Below, in pieces: positions 36,963 to 44,928 of a stretch of DNA of 64,000 nt. The translations under genes were made by a program, and so were the position numbers. The DNA comes from Burkholderiaceae bacterium (lineage in GTDB: Bacteria > Pseudomonadota > Gammaproteobacteria > Burkholderiales > Burkholderiaceae), in NCBI GenBank assembly GCA_947448415.1, contig CANFMT010000005.1:1-64000 (forward strand), written 5' to 3'. The notes under the pieces are model-generated. The model was given only the letters and a program-made list of their open reading frames with translations, was not told the DNA's origin and did no database searches. The stretch's first letter is position 1, and each line of letters opens with the position of its first letter.

Positions 36963-37781
36963 ATGAGCGCGCAAACCTTTCCATCTCCTCTCACTCCATT
37001 TAAGCGAGGACGCTTTACTAAACAAGAGAGCACTAAACGTGCCTTTACTTTTTCCTTAGTAGCGCACCTAGGTTTACTTGCTTTTTTAATGATTGGTATC
37101 AGTTGGAATAACAGCACACCATCAGGTGTAGAAGTTGAGTTGTGGGATTCGGTGCCACAAGTTGAGGCTCCCCCTGAGCCTGAAATGAAAACCGAAGTTA
37201 AAGAAGAAGCTGCGGATATTGCGGTGAAGAAAAAGAAGGTAGAGAAAGAGCCTCCTAAAAAAGAAGTTATTAAAGAAATACCTAAGCCAGTAAAACCGCC
37301 CCCTCCAAAGGAGAAGGAAAAGCCGAAGAAGGAAGAGCCGCCGAAAAAGGCTGAAGCTCCTAAAGCAGCTTCACCAGCTGAGACCAAAGCGAATGCTGCA
37401 GCAGATAAAGTGCGAGCAGATCAATTGGCACGCTTACGTGCGGCAGCTGGTGCAGAAGGTGGTAGCGGAGGAACTGTTGGCAGTGGTGTTGGTGGTGGTG
37501 GCAACGCGCCTCCGGGTTGGACTAATAAGGTCATCAAAAAAGTTAAGCCACTCATTGTTTTTAACCCAGAATCAGTCAGCGGTAATCCTGCTGCAATCAT
37601 TCAGGTAAGCCTTGCTCCAGATGGAGCTATTTTGAGTACGAGTATTTTGACCTCTAGCGGGAATGCCGGCTGGGATCGCGCAGTACTATTAGCCCTGTCG
37701 CGCGCAGAAAGTCTACCTAAAGACGACAATGGCAAAATTCCACAACGCGAAGTAAAACTGACTTTTAAACCCAAGGATTAA
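36963..37781 (+). CDS. tolA: Tol-Pal system protein TolA
   Basis: An inner-membrane-anchored protein with one helix (about residues 25-45), a Lys/Glu/Pro-rich middle region (many KKKVEKEPPKK-type stretches) and a C-terminal TonB-like domain (SLAPDGAILSTSILTSSG, WDRAVLLALSRAE). It links TolQR to Pal across the periplasm. ATG at 36963 is preferred to TTG two codons upstream. Ribosome binding is weak. It overlaps nothing and precedes tolB by three bases. Confidence 0.92.
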   Translation: MSAQTFPSPLTPFKRGRFTKQESTKRAFTFSLVAHLGLLAFLMIGISWNNSTPSGVEVELWDSVPQVEAPPEPEMKTEVKEEAADIAVKKKKVEKEPPKKEVIKEIPKPVKPPPPKEKEKPKKEEPPKKAEAPKAASPAETKANAAADKVRADQLARLRAAAGAEGGSGGTVGSGVGGGGNAPPGWTNKVIKKVKPLIVFNPESVSGNPAAIIQVSLAPDGAILSTSILTSSGNAGWDRAVLLALSRAESLPKDDNGKIPQREVKLTFKPKD

Positions 37782-37784
37782 TGC

Positions 37785-39095
37785 ATGTTGCAAATAGCAA
37801 AAAGATTCGCATTACGACTCAACTCTTTTAGCTTGGTACTTATTGCCCTGAGCATCAGTATTGCAACCCCTGCGCTTGCGCAGATGAATATTGAAATCAC
37901 TGGTGTTGGTCAATCTCTGTATCCGATTGCGGTGATGCGCTTCAAAGATGAAAACAAATTACCAACCAGTATTACCGAAATTATTCGCCAAGATTTAGCA
38001 CGTAGTGGCTACTTTAAAAATACTGAGAACGGTAATGCGGTTGAAAGTGACGAAGGTACGCCTAATTACAAATCTTGGGCAGCTCGTGGCGCGGATGCTT
38101 TAGTGGTTGGATCTGTTGTTCAAACTGGTAATTCTCAATTTGAAATTCATTACAAATTATTTGATGTTCGCAAGTCTCAAAGCTTGGGCGGCTTAAATCT
38201 CAACTCTAGCGCCGACAACTTACGTGCAGTAGCGCACAAGATTGCAGATGACATCATTTTTAAATTGCTGGGTGAGCGCGGCGTCTTCTCCACCCGATTG
38301 TCTTATGTCATTAAGGATGGCAAGCGCTATCGCCTTGTGATATCCGATGCGGATGGCCAGAATATTCGTAATGCGATGAACAGTGGGGAGCCAATCATCT
38401 CTCCATCATGGTCACCAGATGGAAAAAAGGTTGCTTATGTTTCTTTCGAAGATCGCAAGCCAGTCATCTATGTGCATGAGCTCGCAACAGGTCGCCGCAT
38501 TTCTCTTTCAAATCAAAAGGGGAATAACAGTGCGCCAGCTTGGTCGCCTAATGGTCAAAAGCTCGCTATCTCACTTTCGAAAGATGGCAATACACAGATC
38601 TATGGCATTAATGCTGATGGCACAGGATTGCATCGCTTAACGCGCGGCAATACCATTGACACTGAACCGCAATACTCAGCCGATGGTCGCTATATTTATT
38701 TCACGAGTGATCGTGGTGGTAATCCACAAATCTATCGTATGAGCGCTGAAGGTGAACAAGTTGAAGGTGCAAAGCGTGTGACCTTTAAGCAAGGGTTCGT
38801 AACTTCACCAAGAATTTCACCTGACGGAAAGTATTTGGCATACATCGCCAATATTGGTGGCGCATATCGCCTCTACATTCTTAACCTTGCCACTGGTGAT
38901 GCTCAAGCATTAACCGATGGTAGCAGCAATGAATCTCCTTCATTTGCTGCAAATGGTCGCTACGTTCTTTACTCAACCAAGGTTGGTGGTAAACGAGTTT
39001 TGGCTGCAGTCTCTGTAGACGGCAATTCCAAGCAAGTACTGAGCATTCCGGGATCTGATGTACGTCAGCCATCCTGGGGTCCATTTATGGATTAA
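37785..39095 (+). CDS. tolB: Tol-Pal system beta-propeller protein TolB
   Basis: A 436-residue periplasmic protein with a signal peptide ending near ATPALAQ, an N-terminal domain, and repeats of the propeller type (SPSWSPDGKKVAYVSFE, SAPAWSPNGQKLAIS, SPRISPDGKYLAYIA). TolB binds Pal and interacts with TolA. Two hairpins between its stop and pal may tune downstream expression. Confidence 0.97.
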   Translation: MLQIAKRFALRLNSFSLVLIALSISIATPALAQMNIEITGVGQSLYPIAVMRFKDENKLPTSITEIIRQDLARSGYFKNTENGNAVESDEGTPNYKSWAARGADALVVGSVVQTGNSQFEIHYKLFDVRKSQSLGGLNLNSSADNLRAVAHKIADDIIFKLLGERGVFSTRLSYVIKDGKRYRLVISDADGQNIRNAMNSGEPIISPSWSPDGKKVAYVSFEDRKPVIYVHELATGRRISLSNQKGNNSAPAWSPNGQKLAISLSKDGNTQIYGINADGTGLHRLTRGNTIDTEPQYSADGRYIYFTSDRGGNPQIYRMSAEGEQVEGAKRVTFKQGFVTSPRISPDGKYLAYIANIGGAYRLYILNLATGDAQALTDGSSNESPSFAANGRYVLYSTKVGGKRVLAAVSVDGNSKQVLSIPGSDVRQPSWGPFMD

Positions 39096-39131
39096 AGCCC
39101 TAGGGCGCCACCTAGTCACAATTTCCCTTAA

Positions 39132-39150
39132 CACCCCCTATTTAGGGGTG
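39132..39150 (+). other. Hairpin in the tolB-pal spacer
   Basis: CACCCCC and GGGGTG arms form a GC stem about 37 bases past the tolB stop. No T run follows, so it is not a classic terminator. It may protect the transcript end or pause polymerase. Confidence 0.45.
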
Positions 39151-39173
39151 AAATACTCACATTGGGCGCTCTT

Positions 39174-39202
39174 AGGGGCATAATATTAGGTATTAAGCCC
39201 CT
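39174..39202 (+). other. Second hairpin before pal
   Basis: AGGGGC (39174-39179) pairs with GCCCCT (39197-39202) across a 17-base AT-rich loop that includes CATAAT, a -10-like sequence. Pal may therefore have its own promoter within or near this loop. Inference only. Confidence 0.35.
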
Positions 39203-39259
39203 CTAGGGCAGCTTGTGCCGTTTGATGAGCTATACATTTAGTTGGAAAAAGGAAAGTTT

Positions 39260-39766
39260 ATGAAGATTTCTATCGCCCGCCGTCTCGCCACTTTGACGAT
39301 TATCGGAGCTACAGCGCTGTTAATGGCCGCTTGCTCTAGCGTGAAATTAGACGATACCGACGGTGCTAATGGTAGCGGCAGTGGCAGTGGTAGCTTTGGC
39401 TCACAACCCTGGAATGATCCAAAGAGCCCACTCTTTGAAAAGAGTGTTTACTTCGGTTTTGATGAATACACCGTTCAGACTAAATATCAAAAAATGTTGT
39501 CTGCACACGCTAGCTATTTAAAAGCCAATCCAAAACAAAAAATCATCATTCAAGGTAACACCGATGATCGCGGTACTGCTGAATACAACTTGGCACTAGG
39601 TCAACGTCGTTCAGATGCAGTGCGCAAATCATTGAACTTGATGGGTGTATCAGATGATCAAATGGAAGCAGTCAGCTTTGGTAAAGAAAAGCCAAAGGCT
39701 GAAGGCGACAACGAAGCAGCTTGGACAGAAAATCGCCGTGCTGATATTGTTTACATCACGAACTAA
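39260..39766 (+). CDS. pal: Peptidoglycan-associated lipoprotein Pal
   Basis: ATG at 39260 has AAAGGAAAG just upstream. An upstream TTG frame is less likely. The lipobox is LMAAC, followed by a Gly/Ser linker and a C-terminal OmpA-like domain (GNTDDRGTAEYNLALGQRRSDAV) that binds peptidoglycan. It anchors the outer membrane to the wall and is the final partner of the Tol machine. Its stop abuts the cpoB start. Confidence 0.96.
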   Translation: MKISIARRLATLTIIGATALLMAACSSVKLDDTDGANGSGSGSGSFGSQPWNDPKSPLFEKSVYFGFDEYTVQTKYQKMLSAHASYLKANPKQKIIIQGNTDDRGTAEYNLALGQRRSDAVRKSLNLMGVSDDQMEAVSFGKEKPKAEGDNEAAWTENRRADIVYITN

Positions 39767-40498
39767 ATGAAGCAGCTTTCACACTCAGCAAAACAAACGC
39801 TCTCACGAGCGTTTTGTTTAAGTGCTGCCGTCATTTTTCTTGGTACCTCTAATAGCGCTTGGGCACTCTTCTCCGATGATGAAGCGCGTAAAGCAATTCT
39901 AGAACTTCGCAAGTCTTTGGCTACCACCCAGCTTGAGTTACAGGGTCAAATTGATAAACTTAAAGCTGAGAATACGGTGTTACGTGGCAAGATTGAAGAG
40001 CTTGAGAAACAGGGCGAAGACATCAGTACCAGCCAAAAAACTTACTACCAAGATCTCGACTCACGATTAGGAAATTTTGAGCCTCGCAGCATTACGATTG
40101 AGGGTGTTTCAGGCACAGTGCAGCCTGGTGAGAAAAAAGCTTATGACGATGCATTAAAAGCTTTCCAGACAGGCAATCTTAAAAAAGCAAGTGAAGGATT
40201 TTCCGCTTTTGCTAGCAAATACCCTCAAAGTCCATATCTTCCCCTAGCACTCTATTGGGGTGGCAATAGCAAATATGCCAGCAAAGATTACGTTGGGGCC
40301 ATCAATCAATTACAAAGCCTGATTAAGAAATATCCAAACCATCCACGCATTCCTTCAGCAATGGTGACTCTTGGAAACTCTCAATTAGAAAGTGGTAATA
40401 AAGTTGCGGCGAAGAAAACCTTTAGCGAGATCATAGCTAAATATCCCGACACCGAAGCAGCTAAAGATGCACAACAGCTAATTGCTGCAACTAAGTAA
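39767..40498 (+). CDS. cpoB: Tol-Pal system protein CpoB (YbgF)
   Basis: A 243-residue periplasmic protein with a signal peptide ending near SNSAWA, a coiled-coil segment (ILELRKSLATTQLELQGQIDKLKAENTVLRGKIEELEKQ) and C-terminal TPR repeats (KKYPNHPRIPSAMVTLGNSQLESGN). CpoB coordinates wall synthesis and constriction with Tol. The start codon immediately follows the pal stop. A strong hairpin lies within the signal-peptide codons. Confidence 0.94.
   Translation: MKQLSHSAKQTLSRAFCLSAAVIFLGTSNSAWALFSDDEARKAILELRKSLATTQLELQGQIDKLKAENTVLRGKIEELEKQGEDISTSQKTYYQDLDSRLGNFEPRSITIEGVSGTVQPGEKKAYDDALKAFQTGNLKKASEGFSAFASKYPQSPYLPLALYWGGNSKYASKDYVGAINQLQSLIKKYPNHPRIPSAMVTLGNSQLESGNKVAAKKTFSEIIAKYPDTEAAKDAQQLIAATK
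39791..39819 (+). other. Hairpin with T-rich tail inside the 5' end of cpoB
   Basis: AACGCTC (39796-39802) pairs with GAGCGTT (39807-39813) across TCAC. Outside these, A-rich and T-rich flanks (to 39819) extend pairing with one bulge. The shape is that of a rho-independent terminator, but it lies in codons 9-18 of cpoB. It could reduce cpoB expression relative to pal. Confidence 0.55.
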
Positions 40499-40501
40499 TT
40501 C

Positions 40502-41245
40502 ATGTCCAAGTTGTCTGCCGCTTTTCAGAATCTTGCCCCACGCAAACCGGGTGCGCCTGCGGTTATCTTATTTTCTGGTGGACTAGATTCCACTACGGTA
40601 TTGGCACTGGCTAAGGATCTAGGTTATTCACCTTATGCACTTTCAGTTGGCTATGGTCAGCGTCACTCTTCAGAGTTAGCAGCGGCAAAACACATTGCCA
40701 AGCAAATTGGCGTTGCTCGTCATGAAGTAGTTAATTTAGACCTCACTCGCTTTGGTGGATCAGCCTTAACGGACTCGTCCATTGCAGTTCCGACGACCCC
40801 CGGGAAAGATCAAGAAATCCCGATTACTTATGTGCCAGCACGCAATACGATTTTGTTATCGCTTGCCTTAGGCTGGGCAGAGTCTCTTGGTGGTCTCGAT
40901 GTTTTTTATGGCGCCAATGCTGTCGATTACTCTGGTTATCCAGATTGCCGACCTGAATATGTTGCCTCTTTTGAGCACATGGCTAACTTGGCAACTAAAG
41001 CAGGCGTAGAAGCAATAAACGATGAAAATCGATTTAGAGTTCATGCGCCTATCATCAACCTCAGTAAGGCAGAAATCATTCAACTAGGTAGCACGATGGG
41101 TGTGGACTATGCACAAACTGTATCTTGCTATCAAGCTAACGATTTGGGCGAAGCCTGTGGGGAATGTGAATCTTGTCGACTAAGACAAGTAGGCTTCAAG
41201 CTAGCTAAGGTCAGTGATCCTACACGCTACCAAAAAACCAGATAA
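40502..41245 (+). CDS. queC: 7-cyano-7-deazaguanine synthase
   Basis: The 247-residue enzyme has the PP-loop SGGLDST near residues 25-31 and a C-terminal zinc site [18 protein letters not shown]. It converts carboxydeazaguanine to preQ0 in queuosine synthesis using ATP and ammonia. It begins three bases after cpoB, and converges with ribE. Confidence 0.96.
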   Translation: MSKLSAAFQNLAPRKPGAPAVILFSGGLDSTTVLALAKDLGYSPYALSVGYGQRHSSELAAAKHIAKQIGVARHEVVNLDLTRFGGSALTDSSIAVPTTPGKDQEIPITYVPARNTILLSLALGWAESLGGLDVFYGANAVDYSGYPDCRPEYVASFEHMANLATKAGVEAINDENRFRVHAPIINLSKAEIIQLGSTMGVDYAQTVSCYQANDLGEACGECESCRLRQVGFKLAKVSDPTRYQKTR

Positions 41246-41281
41246 GAAACTACCGGTCCTTATCCACCAATTATTTAGTTT

Positions 41282-41899
41282 TTATTTAGCTTGCGTCTCT
41301 AGCATCCGAGCTAAATAACGCGCAATTAAATCAATCTCGAGATTTACCGCATCACCCTGCTGTAACTTACCTAAAGTAGTGTTTTGTAAAGTGTGGGGAA
41401 TGACATTAATGTTGACGATGCATGCATCAGCACTGTCTTCAGTTTTATTCACGGTGAGCGATACCCCATTAACAACGATCGAGCCTTTGTAAGCTAAGAA
41501 CGGAGCCAACTCTCTTGGCGCTGCGATACGAAGTAACCAAGATCCATAAGCGTCTTGAGCGACCCGAGAAAAGTGCATGACTTTGCCGATACCATCTACG
41601 TGCCCACTTACCAAATGACCCCCAAGGCGATCATTGAGGCGCATAGCCTTTTCTAAATTTACTGGCCCAACTTTATCTAAGCCAACCGTCTTATTTAAGG
41701 ATTCACGAGAAATATCCAAAGAAAACTGATTGCCCTCTAATTGGGTAGCCGTCATACACGCACCCTGAATCGCAATACTATCGCCAAGCGCAACATCGTC
41801 TAAATACGCATTGGGGACTTCGACTACGAGATGTAAGCCATCGCCCTTCGCTTGAGCGCTTTTAATTTGTCCAACTGCTGTAATGATTCCTGTAAACAT
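41282..41899 (-). CDS. ribE: Riboflavin synthase
   Basis: A 205-residue protein made of two tandem lumazine-binding halves (MFTGIITAVGQI in the first, HLVSGHVDGIGKV beginning the second). It combines two 6,7-dimethyl-8-ribityllumazine molecules to give riboflavin. It follows ribD by nine bases on the same strand. Length is typical. Confidence 0.96.
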   Translation of the reverse strand: MFTGIITAVGQIKSAQAKGDGLHLVVEVPNAYLDDVALGDSIAIQGACMTATQLEGNQFSLDISRESLNKTVGLDKVGPVNLEKAMRLNDRLGGHLVSGHVDGIGKVMHFSRVAQDAYGSWLLRIAAPRELAPFLAYKGSIVVNGVSLTVNKTEDSADACIVNINVIPHTLQNTTLGKLQQGDAVNLEIDLIARYLARMLETQAK

Positions 41900-41908
41900 G
41901 GAGTAATT

Positions 41909-43027
41909 TTAGTTCTTAATCAGTCTTAAGCGTAGATCCGGGCCAAACATACTTTGATCAAAGATTTTCCAGTCCTGGCGCTCATCTAGTGCTGCTAAAG
42001 GTGATCCATTTGCCATTCCGATACCTTCACCCATAAAAAATGGTGCGTAATAGAACAAAAGCTCATCCACGCAAGCTTCTCTTAGCAAAGAACCATTGAG
42101 CTTAAAGCCGGCTTCAATATGAATTTCATTCATGTCGCGCTCTTTTGCAAGGTAAGAAAATAGCGCTGGTAAATCCACTTTGCCAGAAGGATTGGGCATT
42201 GCAATTACCTCGACACCACACTCCTTAAATGCGCTAGCTTTTTCTTGCATTGATTGGTCATTTAAATTAGCGCACACAATCATGACATCAGCTTGATTGC
42301 TGACATTGCCCAGTATTTTTGCTGTTAAAGGAGTCTCTAATTTAGAGTCAATGATGATGCGCCAAGGCTGCCTCTGCGTCACAACATCTCTCACGTTCAG
42401 ACTTGGATCATCTTCTTTAACTGTACCCACTCCAGTCACGATTGCACACGCTTGTGCGCGCCAGTGATGACCATCTGCTCTAGCTAATGAACCGGTAATC
42501 CATTGACTGCGCCCATCTGGTAATGCTGTCTTACCATCAAGACTTGCGGCAATCTTCAAGCGTACCCAAGGCAACCCACGTGTCATGCGAGAAATAAATC
42601 CACGGTTCAGTGCCTCAGCTTCAGCCTCTAATAATCCGCACTGCACAGCAATACCCGCCGCCTTTAAGCGCTCCAAACCCTTACCTGAAACCAAGGGGTT
42701 AGGATCCAACATGGCAACAACAACTTTTGCAGGCTTTGCGACAATCAAAGCATCAACGCATGGCGGAGTGCGACCAGTGTGGTTGCAAGGCTCTAGGGTG
42801 ACGTAAACGGTAGAGCCTGCAACGGGATGATTTTGAGATTTGGCATGATTTAAAGCCTGCACTTCAGCATGTGGGCCGCCAGCCTGCTGAGTGAATCCGC
42901 GGCCAATCACTTTGCCGTCATTGACAATGACGCAACCCACCCTTGGATTCGGATTGGCTAAATAAAGTGCTTTTTGAGCTTCGGCTAATGCCTCGCTCAT
43001 AAACTGATGGTCAACTGCGCTGTACAT
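41909..43027 (-). CDS. ribD: Bifunctional deaminase/reductase RibD
   Basis: A 372-residue enzyme with an N-terminal zinc deaminase domain (HAEVQAL and EPCNHTGRTPPC) and a C-terminal reductase domain (RLKIAASLDGKTALPDGRSQW). It performs the second and third steps of riboflavin synthesis. It pairs with ribE on the minus strand. RibBA and RibH are encoded nearby on the plus strand. Confidence 0.96.
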   Translation of the reverse strand: MYSAVDHQFMSEALAEAQKALYLANPNPRVGCVIVNDGKVIGRGFTQQAGGPHAEVQALNHAKSQNHPVAGSTVYVTLEPCNHTGRTPPCVDALIVAKPAKVVVAMLDPNPLVSGKGLERLKAAGIAVQCGLLEAEAEALNRGFISRMTRGLPWVRLKIAASLDGKTALPDGRSQWITGSLARADGHHWRAQACAIVTGVGTVKEDDPSLNVRDVVTQRQPWRIIIDSKLETPLTAKILGNVSNQADVMIVCANLNDQSMQEKASAFKECGVEVIAMPNPSGKVDLPALFSYLAKERDMNEIHIEAGFKLNGSLLREACVDELLFYYAPFFMGEGIGMANGSPLAALDERQDWKIFDQSMFGPDLRLRLIKN

Positions 43028-43043
43028 CTATCTATTAAACCAT

Positions 43044-43613
43044 TCAATGGCAACGTTTTGCATCCCTTGTTGGATCGCAGATCCGCCAACGCCCACCGCT
43101 ACCCAAAATCAACTGCCTCTCAAGGCCCGCATCATTCAAATGCCCCAGAATCAGGCGATTAGCTACAAATCCGCCTTGACCTGTTTTGGCAGCACCTGCA
43201 GCATTAAAAAGAATCCCTCTTTTTCCGGAATGAGGATCCATAAATTGCCTGCCCCCACCCTTAAAGTAGATGGGCTTAATCTCACCCTGGGAAAACCAAG
43301 CCTTTTCTGGGCATTGGAATCTCATTTGCTTAGCAATACATCCACTTTTTACAACCCAACCCCTCTCCCACGGGCCGTCAGCATGCGGGGTGATGATCAC
43401 CGATGCTCCAAGATGCAGTGCTTGCTGGCGCGCAAAGTGCGCATGCGCTATAAACCGCCTGGCAATAGTTTCAATTTCTCTTGAAGCAATCTGATGGGAT
43501 AAAAGAGGCATGCTGATTATCGCAATGATTGCCACTATTAATACAACGGCCATTAGCTCAAGCAAACTAAATCCACTTTGACCATCAACCACTTTTAAAT
43601 CAAAATTATTCAA
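43044..43613 (-). CDS. fimT: Type IV pilus minor pseudopilin, FimT/GspH-like
   Basis: A 189-residue protein with a short leader ending QSG, cut before FSLLELMAVVLIVAI. Glu5 of the mature part is present, and a long hydrophobic helix follows. Residues around FIAHAHFARQQALHLGASVII fit the GspH/FimT family. It is the last of four overlapping minor-pilin genes. It overlaps the preceding small gene by eight bases. Confidence 0.9.
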   Translation of the reverse strand: MNNFDLKVVDGQSGFSLLELMAVVLIVAIIAIISMPLLSHQIASREIETIARRFIAHAHFARQQALHLGASVIITPHADGPWERGWVVKSGCIAKQMRFQCPEKAWFSQGEIKPIYFKGGGRQFMDPHSGKRGILFNAAGAAKTGQGGFVANRLILGHLNDAGLERQLILGSGGRWRICDPTRDAKRCH

Positions 43614-43935
43614 ATATTTGTCGCCAATTTATACGACTGATAGAACCCGTCTTTTCATCTACATGAATATGAATTTCAATAATAGGCTTCTCCTTACTGG
43701 TAATGCGCCAAATATTTTTTCCAACTGGTTGAATGTAGCAAGCGTTAGATAAAAGAGCATCTAAATTGGTAATATGAGATTCGCATTGCGCGATTGCATT
43801 TTCTGCGGCAATGAATTTAGTTTGCTTAGACTCGATAGTCTTTACTTCTATGATTCTAAGAGCAGTTAATCTCTCTAAGTGCGCCACTAAAGCAGAGCAC
43901 AGCAGCAGTATAGAAATAACCCATGCCAGAATCAT
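43606..43935 (-). CDS. Small PilX-like membrane-anchored protein without a pilin leader
   Basis: A 109-residue protein beginning directly with a hydrophobic helix (MILAWVISILLLCSALVAH), followed by a soluble part with two cysteines. AGGAA lies six bases before ATG, and an in-frame stop lies just upstream, so the start is firm. It occupies the PilX position between pilW and fimT genes. It lacks a prepilin leader and Glu5, so processing by PilD is not expected. The function is inferred from position. Confidence 0.65.
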   Translation of the reverse strand: MILAWVISILLLCSALVAHLERLTALRIIEVKTIESKQTKFIAAENAIAQCESHITNLDALLSNACYIQPVGKNIWRITSKEKPIIEIHIHVDEKTGSISRINWRQIFE

Positions 43936-44576
43936 AGAAAATTCCTACTAGCAAAAGTACGCTCAAGGGTAATATTTAACCGGGCTCCATCGGTCATCTG
44001 CAAAGTCACCTCGTATAGCTTTTGGATGCTTGCAGGTACCCCGGAAGGTGCTTGGATCTCCTCGACTTTCAAGCTATCCACATCATTCATCAGAGTGGTG
44101 TTTTGCATGCGGCCCTGACGATCAAGAGATTGGCAAATAAGAGAACCTCCATTAGCTTTTACGCCTTTTGGTAAAGAGGCCTGCCGCTCAACAATAAAAC
44201 CTTGGTATGCGAGATGATTCTTGGTACGCTCTTGCGTCAGTGCATTTCCAATGCAATCAAAATCTGCCCCGTCAGATAACTCATGTCGAATGAATAAAGC
44301 ATCTGACCCACGAAATCCAATTCCTTTACGAATTTCAAGATAGCGATCAAAAGATGCCCCAGTCTCTAGCATTTCTTTCGACGATTTAATGTTGCGATAG
44401 GATGCCATTCGAATAGCTCTACCGATTAATTCAAATGCACGATCTGCTTCAGAAATTAATGCCTGTGTTTTTTCATACTCTATTTGCTTAGAGAACACAT
44501 CAGCGCTTGAAGTAAGCAGTGGGTTTAGAAGAATCATGCACAGTGCGAGGCCCACCAGACATTCGAGAAGGCTCAC
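43932..44576 (-). CDS. PilW-like minor pseudopilin lacking a leader peptide
   Basis: A 214-residue protein starting GTG-encoded MSLLECLVGLALCMIL. The Glu at position 5 and the hydrophobic helix match the mature N-terminus of a type IV pseudopilin, but no leader or Gly-1 is encoded. An in-frame TGA lies two codons before the GTG. The rest fits PilW proteins (SEADRAFELIGRAIRMASYRN). It overlaps the pilV-like gene by 77 bases. A frameshift joining the two is a possible alternative. Confidence 0.75.
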   Translation of the reverse strand: MSLLECLVGLALCMILLNPLLTSSADVFSKQIEYEKTQALISEADRAFELIGRAIRMASYRNIKSSKEMLETGASFDRYLEIRKGIGFRGSDALFIRHELSDGADFDCIGNALTQERTKNHLAYQGFIVERQASLPKGVKANGGSLICQSLDRQGRMQNTTLMNDVDSLKVEEIQAPSGVPASIQKLYEVTLQMTDGARLNITLERTFASRNFL

Positions 44577-44805
44577 TACTCACCACCTTACCAACAAAAC
44601 TAATATCACTAGCATTCCACTCCTTACTGAATTTCACCCGTTGCTGCTCTTGTTGTAATAGTTTTAAGCTCAAAGTTTGATAGCTTTGTATCAAGGCCAT
44701 CCAAGACCCCACGATCAAACCCATTGCCACCAAGACCTCCAGCAAAATGAAGCCATTTTTTATGGGGCATTGGGGTTTCCGACGGTTTTTAAATAGCAGC
44801 GGCAC
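44500..44805 (-). CDS. PilV-like minor pseudopilin, short
   Basis: A 101-residue protein with a prepilin leader ending KNG, cut before FILLEVLVAMGLIVG, with Glu5. It begins with GTG at 44805. It heads the four-gene pilin run. The last 25 or so residues come from a frame that overlaps the start of the pilW-like gene and have no pilin-like character, so the true protein may be truncated. Minor pilins prime pilus assembly. Confidence 0.75.
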   Translation of the reverse strand: MPLLFKNRRKPQCPIKNGFILLEVLVAMGLIVGSWMALIQSYQTLSLKLLQQEQQRVKFSKEWNASDISFVGKVVSSEPSRMSGGPRTVHDSSKPTAYFKR

Positions 44806-44928
44806 ATCTTTATTTTCCAGGGACTATCCCAGTACAGAAAGGGCTCTTAGAGGTCCTTGTAGTCAGAAAGCCTGGATATTGCTGTAAGAGTCAACGAAGA
44901 AGGGCTCCTCGGCTTAAAATAGGAGGCT

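Noticed and set aside
36947..37387. Long Gly/Phe/Ser-rich frame antisense to tolA
   Set aside because: It is the reverse reading of the Lys/Pro-rich TolA middle region and has no start signals.
41260..41268. TTATCCACC, a near DnaA box
   Set aside because: One mismatch, isolated, between convergent genes; expected by chance.
43047..43484. Plus-strand frame over fimT
   Set aside because: The opposite strand encodes a clear pseudopilin with leader and Glu5; the plus frame has no recognisable features.
44821..44928. Possible FMN riboswitch before ribBA
   Set aside because: The conserved FMN-element blocks are not present; only a normal ribosome-binding site is seen.
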